A DNA stretch of 64,000 nt from the NCBI GenBank assembly GCA_963693305.1, contig OY855909.1:5134241-5198240 (forward strand), written 5' to 3'. A model generated the notes under the pieces. It was not told the DNA's origin. It ran no database searches and worked only from the letters and a program-made list of their open reading frames with translations. Positions 22,257 through 34,330 of this stretch are shown piece by piece (position 1 is the first letter of the stretch; each line of letters starts with the position of its first letter). This stretch comes from Meandrina meandrites (Eukaryota; Cnidaria; Anthozoa; Scleractinia; Meandrinidae). Position numbers and translations under genes: made by a program.

Positions 22257-22484
22257 ATGCATTCTAAAACGGTGCCCTCCATTCAAGATTTATCGTGTGT
22301 TATGTCTCTGTTTGTGATCATGTGTTACGTGATCAAGATGTACAGAGCTCTAATTTATTTTGAGCTGAGGGTGGATCATCAACAAAATGAAGTCAGGAGG
22401 CGGAACGACCAGATGAGAATAAATTTGAGAAACCCGCGCAATCACAATCGCTATCCGACGGAAAACGACGAACGGCAAGGCTGA
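22257..22484 (+). CDS. Small single-pass membrane peptide, family A (75 aa)
   Basis: This diverged paralogue of the peptides at 1069 and 36513 keeps MHS-x-T-x-PSIQDL, the hydrophobic helix (to CYVIKMYRAL), DHQQ and the ending NRYPTENDERQG. It is 4 residues shorter, the missing residues falling in the arginine-rich stretch. The stop is 4 nt before a GTGGGT donor; the 3' exon begins after ttttccag near 22683. A kB-like motif and CCAAT-type box lie 100-130 bp upstream. Because the frame survives alongside many base changes, it is probably under selection. Function unknown. Confidence 0.68.
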   Translation: MHSKTVPSIQDLSCVMSLFVIMCYVIKMYRALIYFELRVDHQQNEVRRRNDQMRINLRNPRNHNRYPTENDERQG

Positions 22485-22489
22485 ACAAG

Positions 22490-23640
22490 TGGGTATGACT
22501 TTTTTCTTGGCTAGTTTTCTTGTTTTAGTTATTTTATCAAACTTCGCGTTTTTTATTTGACCTGTTGTCCTGTGAGGCAGGCCTCCAGAATCTCACAGAG
22601 TCTTATAAGACTGACAAAGTCGAAATATTTTCCATTATGTTTGTCCAGAAAGATTCTAAGACTTTTCCTATTATATTTTCCAGGACAAAGAAACGAGTGC
22701 TCACTGGATACACAAATCAAAGCGTAGTTTATTAGCTTTGAGAGGAGAGAAGATAACTTTTTTTCTGGCGGATTCACTGGATTTTGCGAGAATTAAGCAC
22801 CGATCCAACAGCAGATAGATATATGTGTAAACTAAATGTTGATAGATGCTAAAAACAAAAAACTCTACGGACCCCAACTGTGTCCCTTTATGATAAAACG
22901 AAGCAACGGGTCTGTTTCACGAACAGCGGTATTTCATAATTTTACTTTATAGTAAAATAAAGCATATATCACAGGATTCGTGTCATTTGCCTAATAAAAA
23001 TACCAAATGACCGATATTAAAATTAAACACAATTTTTGCGTAAGTTGTTTAAAAATACACAAATATCATTACCGGTAATAATTACCGGTAGATGTGAACC
23101 GTTGCATAACTAATTGTCGATCTACCGTGTCGTGGTCTGCTATCATGACTACTTTAATATTCTCCTTTGTGGCCGTTTTGGAATGGTTTCTTTAGAGACA
23201 GAGTTTCGTGTCTTTCGTGACAACCCATAAAACGGCTGAGAAAAAGACTACCTTTGACTGAATCTCATTTCTTCAGTGCGACACACGAAGGCTAATAACT
23301 CAAGAAAGTCTTAAAATGGATGTCAAATGCAACATATTCAGATCTCGACTTCCGCCATGCACTCATTAAAATTACTTTTGTTACATTTAAGGTGCTTTCG
23401 GAGTATTTCTCTGTGCACACAAATGCCAAAAGGGGTTTTATTTGAAATCCTGATATCCATATATCTGCCTCTGCGTTGGTTGCTTAGGAGATTTTTCTTC
23501 ACTGGAAACTTGTCTTAATGTACCAGTGAATCTCGAGTTTCTCGGCCGGGGCGTAGGGGCATTAGGCTTTGTGTGGTTAAGTAAACAGCGCAATTTGCCA
23601 AGCTTCGTGATTCTTTTGTTTTACCCGTTTACCCAGTTAT
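22490..23640. other. 3' intron, 3' exon and shared downstream sequence of the 22.26-kb gene
   Basis: The 3' intron (about 22492-22682) and exon match those near 61680-61960. Further on lies the GATCTCGACTTCCGCC block also found near 2105, 8160 and 37755. A poly-G element begins near 23640. No gene seen. Confidence 0.5.
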
Positions 23641-24413
23641 GGGGGGGGGGGGGGAACTCTGTAAATATTTGGGTTGGGGTGTGCCACCCTTACCCTATTC
23701 CAGACCAAGTTCAGCTGTATTTGTAACCCTACTCTAGAATATAGACGCCAAAAAAACCCCTACCCTATCACAGACTAACTGTTTTCTAGAAACGTATTGT
23801 TTGCAATTATGGTAAACAATCTGTCACCAAATTTATCGTTACGGTAAGGGATTAAGTAGTCCCGTTTATACATGTGAAGTCTTGGGTGTGAAGGTCTTGT
23901 TTTCGAGTTTCAACTGATTCCTATGTTAGATGAAATTTTTCAGAAACTGGTCAGTTTCGCGGTAAAGTATACTATTTTCTAGACCAAAACTCTCCCATTT
24001 CAGTATCCTATCCCAGACTAATAAAAACATATTATTCGAAGATAGGCAAAAATTAGAACAACTCAAGGCTAAACCATTACGCATGTTTGTCGTGATCTTG
24101 CTTCTCGTGCAAAATATAACTTGTCTGAAAAAAAAAAAAATGAAAACCGAAAGCTCGGCTTTTGTTATTCAGTAGAAAAAACTTATGAACAGGAGGGATT
24201 CCTCTTGGGCATGAAATTTAAATAATTTCTGAATTATTGATAGTGGTGTTGCTTGTAACATTTTAAAAACTCGTGCTTCTTTGCATCCTGACGGTTACCA
24301 AACACGAGAAAAGTGAGGAATGCACGAGCCTTGGCGTTTTTCAGTGCGGAAAAACCCTGATGATGAATATGACGAAGCACGAGTTGTTAAAACTGTTATT
24401 GAATATGACTATC
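23640..24413. other. Decayed G-run element and unremarkable spacer
   Basis: The poly-G run at 23640 followed by GGGTTGGGGTGTGCCA and CCTATTCC resembles a worn relative of the MITE at 25105-25523. The rest shows no gene or clear repeat. Confidence 0.4.
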
Positions 24414-24803
24414 TTTAAAACAGGGAATGGGGAATGGGGAATGGGCTGGGGAATCTTTAAAACGGGGAATCTTTAAAAGCGGGAATCTTTAAAATGAGGA
24501 ATCTTTAAAACGGGGAATCTTTAAAATGGGGAATCTTAAAAAGCGGGAATCTTTAAAATGAGGAATCTTTAAAACGGGAATCTTTAAAATGGGGAATCTT
24601 TAATAAAAGCGGGAATCTTTAAAATGGGGAATCTTTAAAAGCGGGAATCTTTAAAATGGGGAATCTTTAAAAGCGGGAATCTTTAAGAGGGGAATCTTTA
24701 AAAGCGGGAACCTTTAAAACGGGGAATCTTTAAAAGCGGGAATCTTTAAAATGAGGAATCTTTAAAACGGGGAATCTTTAAAAGCGGGAATCTTTAAAAT
24801 GGA
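24414..24803 (+). repeat. Minisatellite, unit about 15 bp (GGGGAATCTTTAAAA)
   Basis: About 25 imperfect units alternate CGGGGAATCTTTAAAA, GCGGGAATCTTTAAAAT and ATGAGGAATCTTTAAAA. The array is the reverse complement of the one at 26612-26917. Confidence 0.85.
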
Positions 24804-26611
24804 ACGAAACGAAATTGAAATGCTCTGCTCGGCTTTGCTTCGCTCGCCGAATATTTCTTTCGGCCCTTTCCACACGCTCTCGCTACAAGGCCTGTTCGCA
24901 GGATAAAATGCCTTTTAATAAATGTTTTTTAAAAAAACCAAGTAAATTATTATTAGTAGCTATTACGGCCTCTAACATTGCGCATTCTCAGCCATTTTAC
25001 AGGAAATGTCATAAGAACGCGCAAAGGTCAGGTTTAAACTTAATCTCATCAGGGAATATATCTGTCAGGTTATATCTGTCAGAATATATATCTCAGGTTA
25101 TATACCCGGGGGGGGGGGGGGGGGTACTCCCCTAAATTTCGGATAGGGGTGTGCCGCGAACGTTCTCAAACCCTGACCCTATCTAAGGATAAAGAAAACG
25201 AAAATTGATAGCCTTTCTAAGGCCCAAACCCGAAAATTGACACCCTATTCAAGGGGAAGAGAAGCATTGCGTGAGGATTCAAATAACGGCTAACCCGGCA
25301 AAGCTCAAATCTTTCAAAATCGCTTTGTTAATACTTAATGACGGATAGTTCAGTTTTAACAGACAATTTTTTTTCATTTAGCTGGGCGTTTATTTGAGCT
25401 ACCCTATCTAAGGATCACACCGGAAACACAATGCCAAAAGGAACAAAAGTGATACCCTATTTAAGGACCGAGAACCTCAAAAAACATACCCTATCCCGCG
25501 GCACATACCTATATAGCCCGGGGGTTATATATCTGTCACTTTGTTCTACGCGTTGGTGAGTTTCCATGATTAGAAAATCCCTCGACTATGCTTGAAGATG
25601 AAAGAAAAACGACAATACGGGACTGTTATTCGCTCACGAACAAATTTTAGCCTACATTTTATCCGGACTTGTTCTTTTGTGACCACTTTCGCCAAGATGT
25701 CGCGACAAGATCGGTTGTCATCGGTCATGCACTGCATGCCTGGTGAGGCGCTCAATTTCAATTGTTGACAACCCTAGGTTCAAACTCCATTCAAATAATT
25801 TTCGAGTTGCAAAAAAAAAAAAAAAAATTCCTGGACAAATTCCTTTTTCCTAGTTAAAGATGTTGGCGGGAATTTACTCGGTTCAGTTGTTCATGAGGGT
25901 GAACGGACCGCTTTTATCGCAGAAGTGAATTCCAGATGGTTTCATTGATTTCCGGCCGCCATGTTGATGCCCCTTTGCATGGGCTTCATACCGTGCTCTC
26001 CTGGGGTGCTCTCTACATTTGCGTGGAACAATTTGAAGGATTACTCAAGAACGGAATATCGTAAAAACCCGAGACTTGGACAAGCAGAATATCTTGTAAT
26101 TTTCTACAGCCTGTAATATTCTTGATTTTTTTGGCTCAATTGTTTTGGATTTACTTTTTTGCGGCGTGGCAGTAGATACAATACAGTGGAACCAGCGATT
26201 GATCAGATAAGTACTGAAGGACAGTCTGAATAGAAAACTGTGAGAAAAAGCGAGGCTAAAGTATTCTACGCGATCTCAAATGCTACTATTCACAGAAATA
26301 AAAAATAACATAGCGAAATTATTTCCAATGAAAAGAAAAATCGCAGGCGGGAAAGCTATATTCTCCCAAAGCCGTTCCTAATGGCGGGAAAACAAGAGAG
26401 ACATGCCAACGCGTCAGGCAAACTTTTGCCCTTTCTCAGTCTTGCTGATGTTCGGTCAGCACGACTGAATTTAAGTTTTCTTTGGCTTTTGTCAATAAGT
26501 GGAAAAAAATAGATAAGTTCGATAGCTTACCGCCGTTTAACTGGGAAGAAATAACGTGCCAAGATATGGTCGGGCAAGGGCCTAGGGACAGATGGAGCTG
26601 TTTTTGTGGTT
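24804..26611. other. 1.8-kb spacer between inverted minisatellite arrays
   Basis: Apart from the MITE at 25105-25523, no gene is seen. An A-rich run lies near 25810. The pair of opposite arrays plus this spacer has the shape of a foldback element. Confidence 0.45.
25105..25523. mobile_element. hAT-like MITE with poly-G ends and 8-bp target duplication
   Basis: The left end is CCCGGGGG...GTACTCC and the right end is TATAGCCCGGGG. GTTATATA flanks both sides (25097-25104 and 25524-25531). The interior phrases CCCTATCTAAGGAT and CCGCGGCACATACC recur in the copy at 40506-45120. No ORF, so it is non-autonomous. Confidence 0.75.
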
Positions 26612-26917
26612 TCCCATTTTAAAGATTCCCCGTTTTAAAGATTCCCCATTTTAAAGATTCCCCATTTTTCCCTGTTTTAAAGATTCCCGCTTTTTAAGAT
26701 TCCCGCTTTTAAAGATTCCCCGTTTTAAAGATTCCCGCTTTTAAAGGTTCCCCGTTTTAAAGATTCCCTGTTTTAAAGATTCCTCATTTTGAAGATTCCC
26801 GCTTTTGTTTAAAGATTCTCCATTTTAAAGATTCCCACTTTAAAAGATTCTCCATTTTAAAGATTCCCGCTTTTTAAGATTCCCCATTTTAAAGACTCCC
26901 GCTTTTAAAGATTCACC
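26612..26917 (-). repeat. Inverted minisatellite array (TTTTAAAGATTCCCC)
   Basis: About 19 units form the reverse complement of the array at 24414-24803, with the same alternation of CCCC and CCCGC forms. It ends at the hairpin of 26916-27073. Confidence 0.85.
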
Positions 26918-27073
26918 TTTAATTTAGTAGTAAAACATTCCCTTTTAATTTTTTTGGCTTGTTAGCACTTTGTTTCTGAGAAAAATGAGGACAAATTATC
27001 GATTTTTCTCAGAAACAAAGTGCTAACCAGCCAAAAAAATTAAAAGGGACTGTTTTACTACTAAATTAAAAGG
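26916..27073. repeat. Long near-perfect hairpin (about 70-bp arms)
   Basis: Arms 26916-26985 and 27003-27073 pair with few mismatches around a 17-base loop. The sequence ends in TTAAAAGG on both arms. It would be a short palindromic MITE, and it directly abuts the minisatellite. Confidence 0.85.
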
Positions 27074-28860
27074 CACATGCAAAAATTCAAGCATTTTTGA
27101 AGGAAAAAAATTTTCACCCAAAAAAGTCACTTAGCATAGTCTTGCACAAAGCTATTCAATTGTTTTCGTCTGGAACCGCCCATGCAGAAAACCAGGAACT
27201 CAATAACTGCTAATTGAAATTCAAAAACTGCCAGATAATAGTATTATTTCTAGAATTTTGTCGGTCGGGTAGGTTTGAAAATGATGAATGGCACATGCTT
27301 TTGTCTCTTTACTTTATTCTGTTGTTTTGTTTACACCACATCGTTTACCTAGCAAATGAGCAAGGCAGAACTCACGACATTTCGCTGTGAAGCTAGCTCT
27401 GAGTGATGAAATGTCATGATTTTTCGATGCGCGTTTAACGTTTAAGCTTTCAAATATAGGATTGTTTCATAACTTCATTGTTTGTTTTCAGTAGCCAGGT
27501 GACTGTGCTGAGTTGCTGTAACAGGATTTTAAGCGAAATACATTTTGTTTTAGTTTTCAATGGGGCATCATACATTCATTTACATGTACTTTACATGAGA
27601 TTACTATTCATCAAGAAATTTAGCCCTGAAACTATTTTTGGAGGCGCGGTTATGTCGATTTCTTTTGCTGTGCCGTCATTTTCCTAAACGCGTAGAAAAT
27701 AATTGCTTGTAAACAAGGTATAATACTTTTGTTGCATACAACCGGCTGGTAGTTTAATTTGAAACAAGTGCTCAGCGCAGCAATCAAACTGCTTGCATAA
27801 CTCCTTGTTACTTTTAGTTTGCCATCATGTAAATAAAGACATAAGTAATCAATAGAACACGTAATAGACACGTAATCAATAGAATCAATGGCCGTGTATC
27901 GGTCACGAAAAAGAAATCAGAGGAAAAGCGATACTTTGAGCTCTGTTATTTTAGGAAAACAAGAACGGACACATTTCCGTAGATGTTATTTCGGTGGGAA
28001 TTTTTCACTGTGTTGGAATGCGGTGTTGCCTCGAGCAAGTAACATGCATGCACAGCACTACTCCCCTCGACTCATAAGAATATTTGAATCCCTCGTACTT
28101 AAAACAAAGATACTTGTAATATTCAAGTACAAGCAACCAGCATCCAAAAAATTGCCCATCTGTTGGATTCAAAACAAGAAAAAACCTTCAATTTTCACTG
28201 GCAGTTCCTTCATTACAAAACACATTCAATAAAGGTGTCATACAAACTGAATGTCAATTTTTAAGTATCAAAATAAAAACCCCATCAGCATAGTAGCTGA
28301 GGTATATCGGGAATCAGCTATTAATTTGCATTTCCATTAAGCGCATATTGGCAGGAGTCAATTACGAATAGCGGTTTAGTGATTACATGAGTACAAACAT
28401 CTTTCTTTAAAGTGAAACACTTCCATTGCACAGGTCTTACGAACTAAGCCATACATACTGAAAAAAAAGACCTTAGTTTCGAGCTAAAAATAACAAGCAA
28501 TTTTCATGAATGAGCCCACTAACTATAGTAGCATCTTCGCATAATCAATTGTATTATTTGCGGCAATTGTATCAAATGTGCCTGGAGCAAAAATTATTGG
28601 TCACGCTATTGCTTGAGCCTCATGTGTTTGTTTGTTTGATGTTTTTATTTTCAAACGTATAAACGAGACGAAAAACGTTCAATTGAATAAGTATAGCTTC
28701 ATAAAAAAATACATCAGAAGCTGCATGAAATAGTATCAAAAGACACCATATAACTAAAAACATGTTTATGGCCAATGTTTCCAGAATCACTGGATGAAAT
28801 CCCACACACAATGACATTCTTCATGCCTACTTTAGTAAGTGTGTAATGACGTTCCATTTT
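27074..28860. other. Mosaic of decayed duplicates, no gene supported
   Basis: 27190-27700 resembles 34075-34120, 34730-34990 and the spliced unit at 35646, in worn form; an acceptor-like tttcag at 27491 is kept but the following donor is lost. 28610-28800 is a reverse-orientation relative of 4330-4430. The open frames here overlap these relics and are not conserved. Confidence 0.45.
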
Positions 28861-28879
28861 AGCCTTTCTTTGAAGTGAT

Positions 28880-29240
28880 AAATTTTCATCTTATTCTTTC
28901 TTTGTTTTATTTCAATTATGTCGCGTCGCCTACTTAACAAGCTGTCTTGAAGAGCTTGTTCATTTCGCAGTGAAGCTCTGAGGGGCAGTAAGTACATTTT
29001 TGGATGCGCGTTTACCGTAAGTTTTTATTCAGGATTTGAACTCCATTTTTTTTCTTTTCAGTAGCCACTTGACTGTGTTGAGTTTCTGGAGCAGAATCTC
29101 AAGCGAATTACATTCAAACGTCGGTAAGTTGCAATTGTACAGTTAGTTAAGTTAGCGTATAACAATTTTGTCTCGAATTGAATTCTTTCACAGAAACTGC
29201 AAACGCAAATCTGTTTCTGAAGACTTAAGGCTTAGATAGA
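28880..29240 (+). ncRNA. Possible spliced non-coding transcript unit, copy 1
   Basis: An upstream exon ending CTGAGGGGCA at 28987 is followed by GTAAGTA; a 74-bp intron ends in ttttcag; a 62-nt exon (29062-29123) ends at a GTAAGT donor; and a third exon starts after ttctttcacag at 29194. The same splice sites and exon length recur at 35650-35980. All three frames contain stops and no ATG-led frame spans the joins, so if transcribed it would be non-coding or a 5' leader. Strand and function are inferred from splice consensus. Confidence 0.35.
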
Positions 29241-31028
29241 TAAAAACATTATTTTGCCATCCGGCGTCAATGCCTTTTTATAGCGTCAAGAAGAAAAGGG
29301 CTGGGAAATCACGACGAAGTTTAGGATCAGTGCACTTCACACTTCGCGTGTGAAATCAATATTCATCAAAGCGACAAATATATGGTACAATTAAGTGCAC
29401 TTCAGTTATTTTAGCTTACGTTCAAAACTCTCTGAACATTCTAAATTTTATGTGCCGTATGATATCTACACGAGAACTGAAGACCCAAATGGTCATAATT
29501 TGCATTTTGCAATTCGATCGGGAATTCGAGGGCCACAGGTTTGTCAGTCGCGAGACTGTTATGTGCTACCCTCGTTAAACATTGTTGTTGATTTGATTTT
29601 GTGGTTATGCTTCAGGCTTCTTTGAACTAAGAGGTCATGTTGCCCATCCACCATCAACGGCAAACACGAACTAAAATAAGCATTGATAATAATACCAGGG
29701 TAAGAAATTAAAAGAGGATATAAGTAAACTGAATACAAACATCTCACTTAAAGTGAAACACTTTCATCGCATAGGCCTCAAGATCTAAGCCAAACGCACT
29801 GGAATGAAAACAAGGGCGCGATATCTAAAAATTCCGGTTTCAGTGTGGGAGACGTAATTGTTTGTTTCTTGGACACGTTGAATGTTATTCTTTCGGCCAT
29901 ATTGAAAATTTCGTACGAAGTGAATCCTTCGAAATCGTTGTAATCCTCGGGATATTGAGTCTGAGACAGCTGTAATCTTAAGGAGTAGAGCATATCCAGA
30001 ATAAATACAGTCCGGAAGGAAGTCTTGTACATGTGTGGAAAGGAACGGTATTTTCCACTGGACTGCACTGGTCACGTCAAAATGGCGGTTTTGCCATGCG
30101 ACTTGTTTGTTACTCGAGTGCCATTTCAAGCAAACAGACAATTTCAATCCTACAGAACAACAACAAGATAATAATTATCTGTTAGTTGCTTCATGAGAAG
30201 AGGTAAATTTACCCGTCGTTACAGACTATTTTTAGCTCAACTGATTCGAGATATTTGCCTGTACAATACGTGAAGTTGCACCCGACAGGAACAATTAAGA
30301 GAAACTTTTCTTTCAAGAACTGTACGAAACATATCGTCCGCGGCGCTGACATTGAAATATGTCATGGAAAGTTCAAGAAATAATTCTCACGATCGATGTG
30401 TGAAGCGAGGAAACATGCGCTTCGCTGGTGAAAAGGCCTGTCGCCTGTGTCGCCGCCGTCTTTTAGGTCTTGGTGAAGTTTACAAGACGCTTGAGAAACG
30501 AAAGTGAGTGGAAATGTCCAATGGAACGGCAAATTTCCGATCGGACCGGTCCGACCAGAAAAGTGGTCCTCCTCGAAAGGTGGACCTCATTTTCCGAAAC
30601 TTTTCCAATTGGGCCGAACCGTTCCATTGAGTTTCGAACCGAAATTTCCGGAAATTTTGATTGAATGGATCGCGCCCCAAATGTTAAAAGTACACAAAGG
30701 TGTTAGTTTCGAGATAAATAAAACAAGCAACTTTCATTAGTGAGCCCACTAGGTAGTGCCCCCTTCACCTAATCAATTGTATTTTTGCGGCAATTAAATC
30801 AACTTTAATTTGCCAGGAGCAGAAATTGTTTGTCACGCTATTGCTTGAGCCTCATGTGCTTGTTTGTTTGGTGTTTTTATTTACGTATAAACGAGTCGAA
30901 AAAAAAAGAGGATTCTGGGCCTCGTGATGGACGGACGTGTTCTATGAGCTCCGCTATCCACCGTTCTTCTCGAGCATTTAAAATCAACGATTTATGGTAG
31001 CCATTTCGGAAGTTTCATTCTTAACTCA
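29240..31028. other. Decayed duplicates and MITE-like sequence
   Basis: 30450-30680 has A/C/G-rich inverted motifs (TTCCGATCGGACCGG) resembling a MITE, with unclear ends. 30830-30900 repeats 28600-28670. No gene supported. Confidence 0.4.
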
Positions 31029-31450
31029 ATGTCAGAAACGAACAAAAAGAAAAGAACTGAACGTGGCTCTTTTGACGAGGTAATTTCACCTGAACACAAG
31101 GTCACACGTGTAATGAGGTCTCCGTCGGCAGAAGTCGAATCGCCGGCCTAATTGGAAGTGGACGAGCCAAGCTTAGGAGACATTCACCAAATACTTTTTG
31201 AAGTTCAAGGGACAATCAAACAGCTGCTGAAGACAAGTTTCCAGCTAAGCACCGACGTCGCTGACCTTTATAGCAGCGTGGAAAGGAACAGGCAAGAGGT
31301 GAAAAATCTCAAACAAGAGCTGGTGAAACAGAATAAATAAACAGCGTCGTTGGAGAAACAACTTGGCAAAACAAGCAAATATGTCGAACCCATAGACGAG
31401 CTAAAAGACATTCAAGTAAACCTCGATAATTTGGAACAATATTCTAGACT
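31029..31450 (+). pseudogene. LINE ORF1 fragment
   Basis: The frame starts MSETNKKKRTERG and continues with an acidic coiled-coil-like region and then DNLEQYSR, a phrase typical of L1-type ORF1 proteins just before their RNA-binding domain. Two in-frame stops (near 31149 and 31338) break it, and sequence after 31450 is unrelated. It is a 5'-end fragment of a LINE, which is unusual because LINE copies are mostly 5' truncated. Confidence 0.6.
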
Positions 31451-31590
31451 AGGAATAGTTGACACTAAAAGTGCCCGTGGTCTTTTGACATGATCTTATC
31501 TGATTAGAATACATTGGAAACTTGTTAAGCGCATATTTTTGAGGGTTTTAAATGTGCACGAAATTGGAGCTATCGGTTGAGTGTCTGAGT

Positions 31591-31951
31591 AGGCTTTTCT
31601 ACATTATGCTTTTGTTTCTCCACTAAAATGCTCCATTTTTCCCACTCAAATGCTCGGTCTTCCCCAAAAAAAGTCACTAAAATGCTCGGATAAGCTTATT
31701 AAACAAACGGTTTTTTTAAATTAATTTCAAAGTTTTTAACATGGTGTTAACTAGGCTTAGCCACAAGTTGCTCGGCAACTTTTCGGCAACTTTTGAGATT
31801 TTTGGCAACTTTTGCAATTTTCGGCAACTTTTCATTTTTTAGCATTTTTTAAATGCTCGAGTAATGCTCAATGCTTTAGCCTCACTAAAATCATTTTAGT
31901 GAGGCAAAAGCATTGAGCTCTAAAAAATGCTAGCATAATGTAGAAAAGCCT
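31591..31951. mobile_element. MITE with perfect 20-bp inverted ends and internal hairpin
   Basis: AGGCTTTTCTACATTATGCT at 31591-31610 is exactly inverted at 31932-31951. Inside, repeated ATGCTC motifs precede a second hairpin at 31867-31917 built on GCCTCACTAAAAT. A GAGT flank on both sides may be the target duplication. No ORF. Confidence 0.75.
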
Positions 31952-33230
31952 GAGTGGCTTGGCTATCGCATGTGGGTACTGGGAGAGGCATAGATGGGCA
32001 CTTCAGTACTAGCTGTCTCTGAGCTAACAATAAACTTTGAAAATGGAATGGGGTATGCTGAGTCACATTTAACAGACACTGAAATTTGGCACAATTCATG
32101 CACTGTGCATGTGGTGGGTTATAGAAGTGATTTAGGTTGCTGTTATGCAGCATTTGAGAAGGTGGCTACATAAAAAGATACCGTGTGAATGCATCCATCC
32201 TTGATTATGCAAATGTCGGCTTCTTCTGACGAGTTGTTTATTTTGTCGTTCGGCTAGAAGTTTTGTTAATCCAACTAAGAGTAACGTTTTTCGGCCAGTT
32301 GCAAATTTGACGTTCAGATCACTCGGTAGGCGATTAGTGTTGAGATATTTAAATCTTGATAGAAAGTTTAGAAATGAAGCACGTCATCATTACCCGATAC
32401 TATTTGCAGGCAAACCCTACTGTCACGTCATCATTACCCGAGACCACCTTGCGCGCTCACTTCAACCAAGTCGAGATTTTTTCTGGCTTCTGACTGTATG
32501 CACTGTATTTCCACTGTATTTTCCCTCTGTTACTACTTATACGCGGGGACCACTATAATGCCTCCTCGGGCTTTGGCCTCTGGGCCAAAGCCCTGCGGGG
32601 GCAACAATTAATATAAAATTGCCAGGTTACTTAGGAAGTTTAAACCAATTTAATCCTTCCACCGTTCATTGCGCAAGCGCATTCACAACTTAAAAATCGG
32701 GAGATTCTACAAAAAGTAGTGAGATTCTATTTTTTTTTTACCCGATCAAGACTATAAACTTGTAATGATTACTAGAAAATTCAGCATGGAATCGAGGCTC
32801 GGTTCGTTTGGTTAAAGTGCCCCTGTGATTGTGTACTATTAGACTTTCTTACTCATCTTGCCAAATTTCAATCCATTACGAACATCACAAGTCATTTTAT
32901 TTTAACATTTATTTCCGAGAATTTACGACCGCCATTAATCAACCTTGCGAATTGGAGAAAGTCAAAGGCTCAAAAATATCTCACGGGTTGAAATTATAAT
33001 AACAATAAGTATTGAAAATCACGCGAAAAGCAACAAAACCTTCGGATTTGTCCCCCTGAATTCTTTCCCTCCTGATCATGTGTCATTCAAAACAGAAAAA
33101 TATGACATAATTAACACAACTGATGATCGCATGCATGCGTTTTTTGCTGTTGGCCCAAACTTGTCTTTGATGTTCCAAGTGAGGTGGTTTACGGAATGTG
33201 GTCATGGTCGGCTGGACAGTTGTACAGTTT
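31952..33230. other. Non-coding spacer
   Basis: It includes a short direct repeat of CACGTCATCATTACCCGA near 32380 and 32424 and a small hairpin (GGGCTTTGGCC, 32568-32593). No conserved gene seen. Confidence 0.4.
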
Positions 33231-33347
33231 AAAAACACCAGTTTGCTTTGGTTCATCGCACTGTGCTGTATGTCTTCACTCATGATCACATCTTTGCTGA
33301 AAACTTCGTTTACTGAACTCATACAGAAGTACGCATTTCTGAAAATC

Positions 33348-33579
33348 ATGCTGTCCATTCAAGAATTTTCCAGCCTGGCGTGTGCTGTTTTACTGATGGT
33401 GATCCTGGGCTTTGTGATCAAAATAAACAAAAGTTTGCTGAGTAGAGATGCAAGATTGCCGGAGCCAATCTGTAGAAGCGAGAAGGCGAAGTGTGCTGAG
33501 AAACGAAGAGAACTACAAGTACAATTACAGCTTCCCGTGTAATTGCCGCCAGGCCAGAGAACACGATGAGCGCCAATAG
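33348..33579 (+). pseudogene. Family B membrane peptide gene with frameshift
   Basis: The gene is the sister of the intact copy at 62601. It starts MLSIQEFSSLACAV and keeps the membrane helix, but near 33465 it has lost 8 bases relative to the sister (GAGCCAATCTG against a 19-base stretch). The reading frame then shifts and stops at 33542. The ancestral tail remains readable in another frame to AREHDERQ and a TAG at 33579, followed 4 nt later by a GTAAGT donor. A 3' exon follows ttttcag at 33898. The membrane part could still be made. Confidence 0.65.
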
Positions 33580-33897
33580 TTTAGTAAGTGTCTGAAAGCG
33601 TTTTTCTAAATTTTGTACCAGTTTAATTTAGTTTTAAACAAATATGACGGGCGCATTTGTTTTCATTGTTTTGTTTTGTGCTCTGACTGCGTATGAGCGG
33701 GCATTTGCATCCTAAACCAGACAACTGCGAAATTAAATACATCAGAATAGACCCATTTCATTTTATTTTCATTTTTATTTTATGCCGTTCAAGATGCCTA
33801 ATTAAATTCTTGCTGTTGTGCTTCGCACGGTATTCTATACTTCTCCTGATCTCTATACTTGTCAAGATCTCAAAATTTTTTTATTTTTTATTTTCAG

Positions 33898-34330
33898 TAT
33901 GAAGGAAAGGAAAGTTGTTCCACGGAAGGCGACTCTAGTAGAACTGAGAACAACTCTGCAAGACAATTTAGCTAGAACCTAAAATAACATGCATGGCTCT
34001 TACTACTGATAATTTTCGTCTGTGTATAAAAGAACCAATCATGCAGAAGGAACTACTGATGTGAAACTCCTAAATAACTGCTAATTGAAATTCTAGCAAA
34101 ATTTTACCTCGTCAATATTCCTCAAATTTTTCTACTATTTTAGAGAGTAGAAGCAGTAGGACTAGTATAGCTTACTAAGTATATTTATCGAACTTTACTT
34201 TGCAGTACTCCTGTTCGCGGGCTAATTACAGACAGATTTCATGTGATTCAAGTGACATTTACTGAACGGCAGCGGTGTATGGCCTGAGGGCGCGTTTGTT
34301 CCAGTCGGCAGAGCAAATGACGGCTGTTTT
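33898..34330 (+). other. 3' exon and downstream of family B gene
   Basis: The exon begins TATGAAGGAAAGG after a clear acceptor and matches 63229 onward. It contains a 27-codon ATG-led frame here, but the frame is broken in the 62-kb sister, so I do not call it coding. Confidence 0.45.

Noticed and set aside
24414..27073. CRISPR-like array
   Set aside because: The units are contiguous 15-mers without unique spacers, and the DNA is eukaryotic.
32568..32593. 11-bp hairpin GGGCTTTGGCC
   Set aside because: It is short and isolated, with no flanking target duplication; such hairpins arise often in GC-rich patches.
33903..33983. Second small frame in the 3' exon of the family B gene
   Set aside because: The ATG-led frame at 33 kb is not kept in the 63.2-kb sister, where it shifts and stops early.
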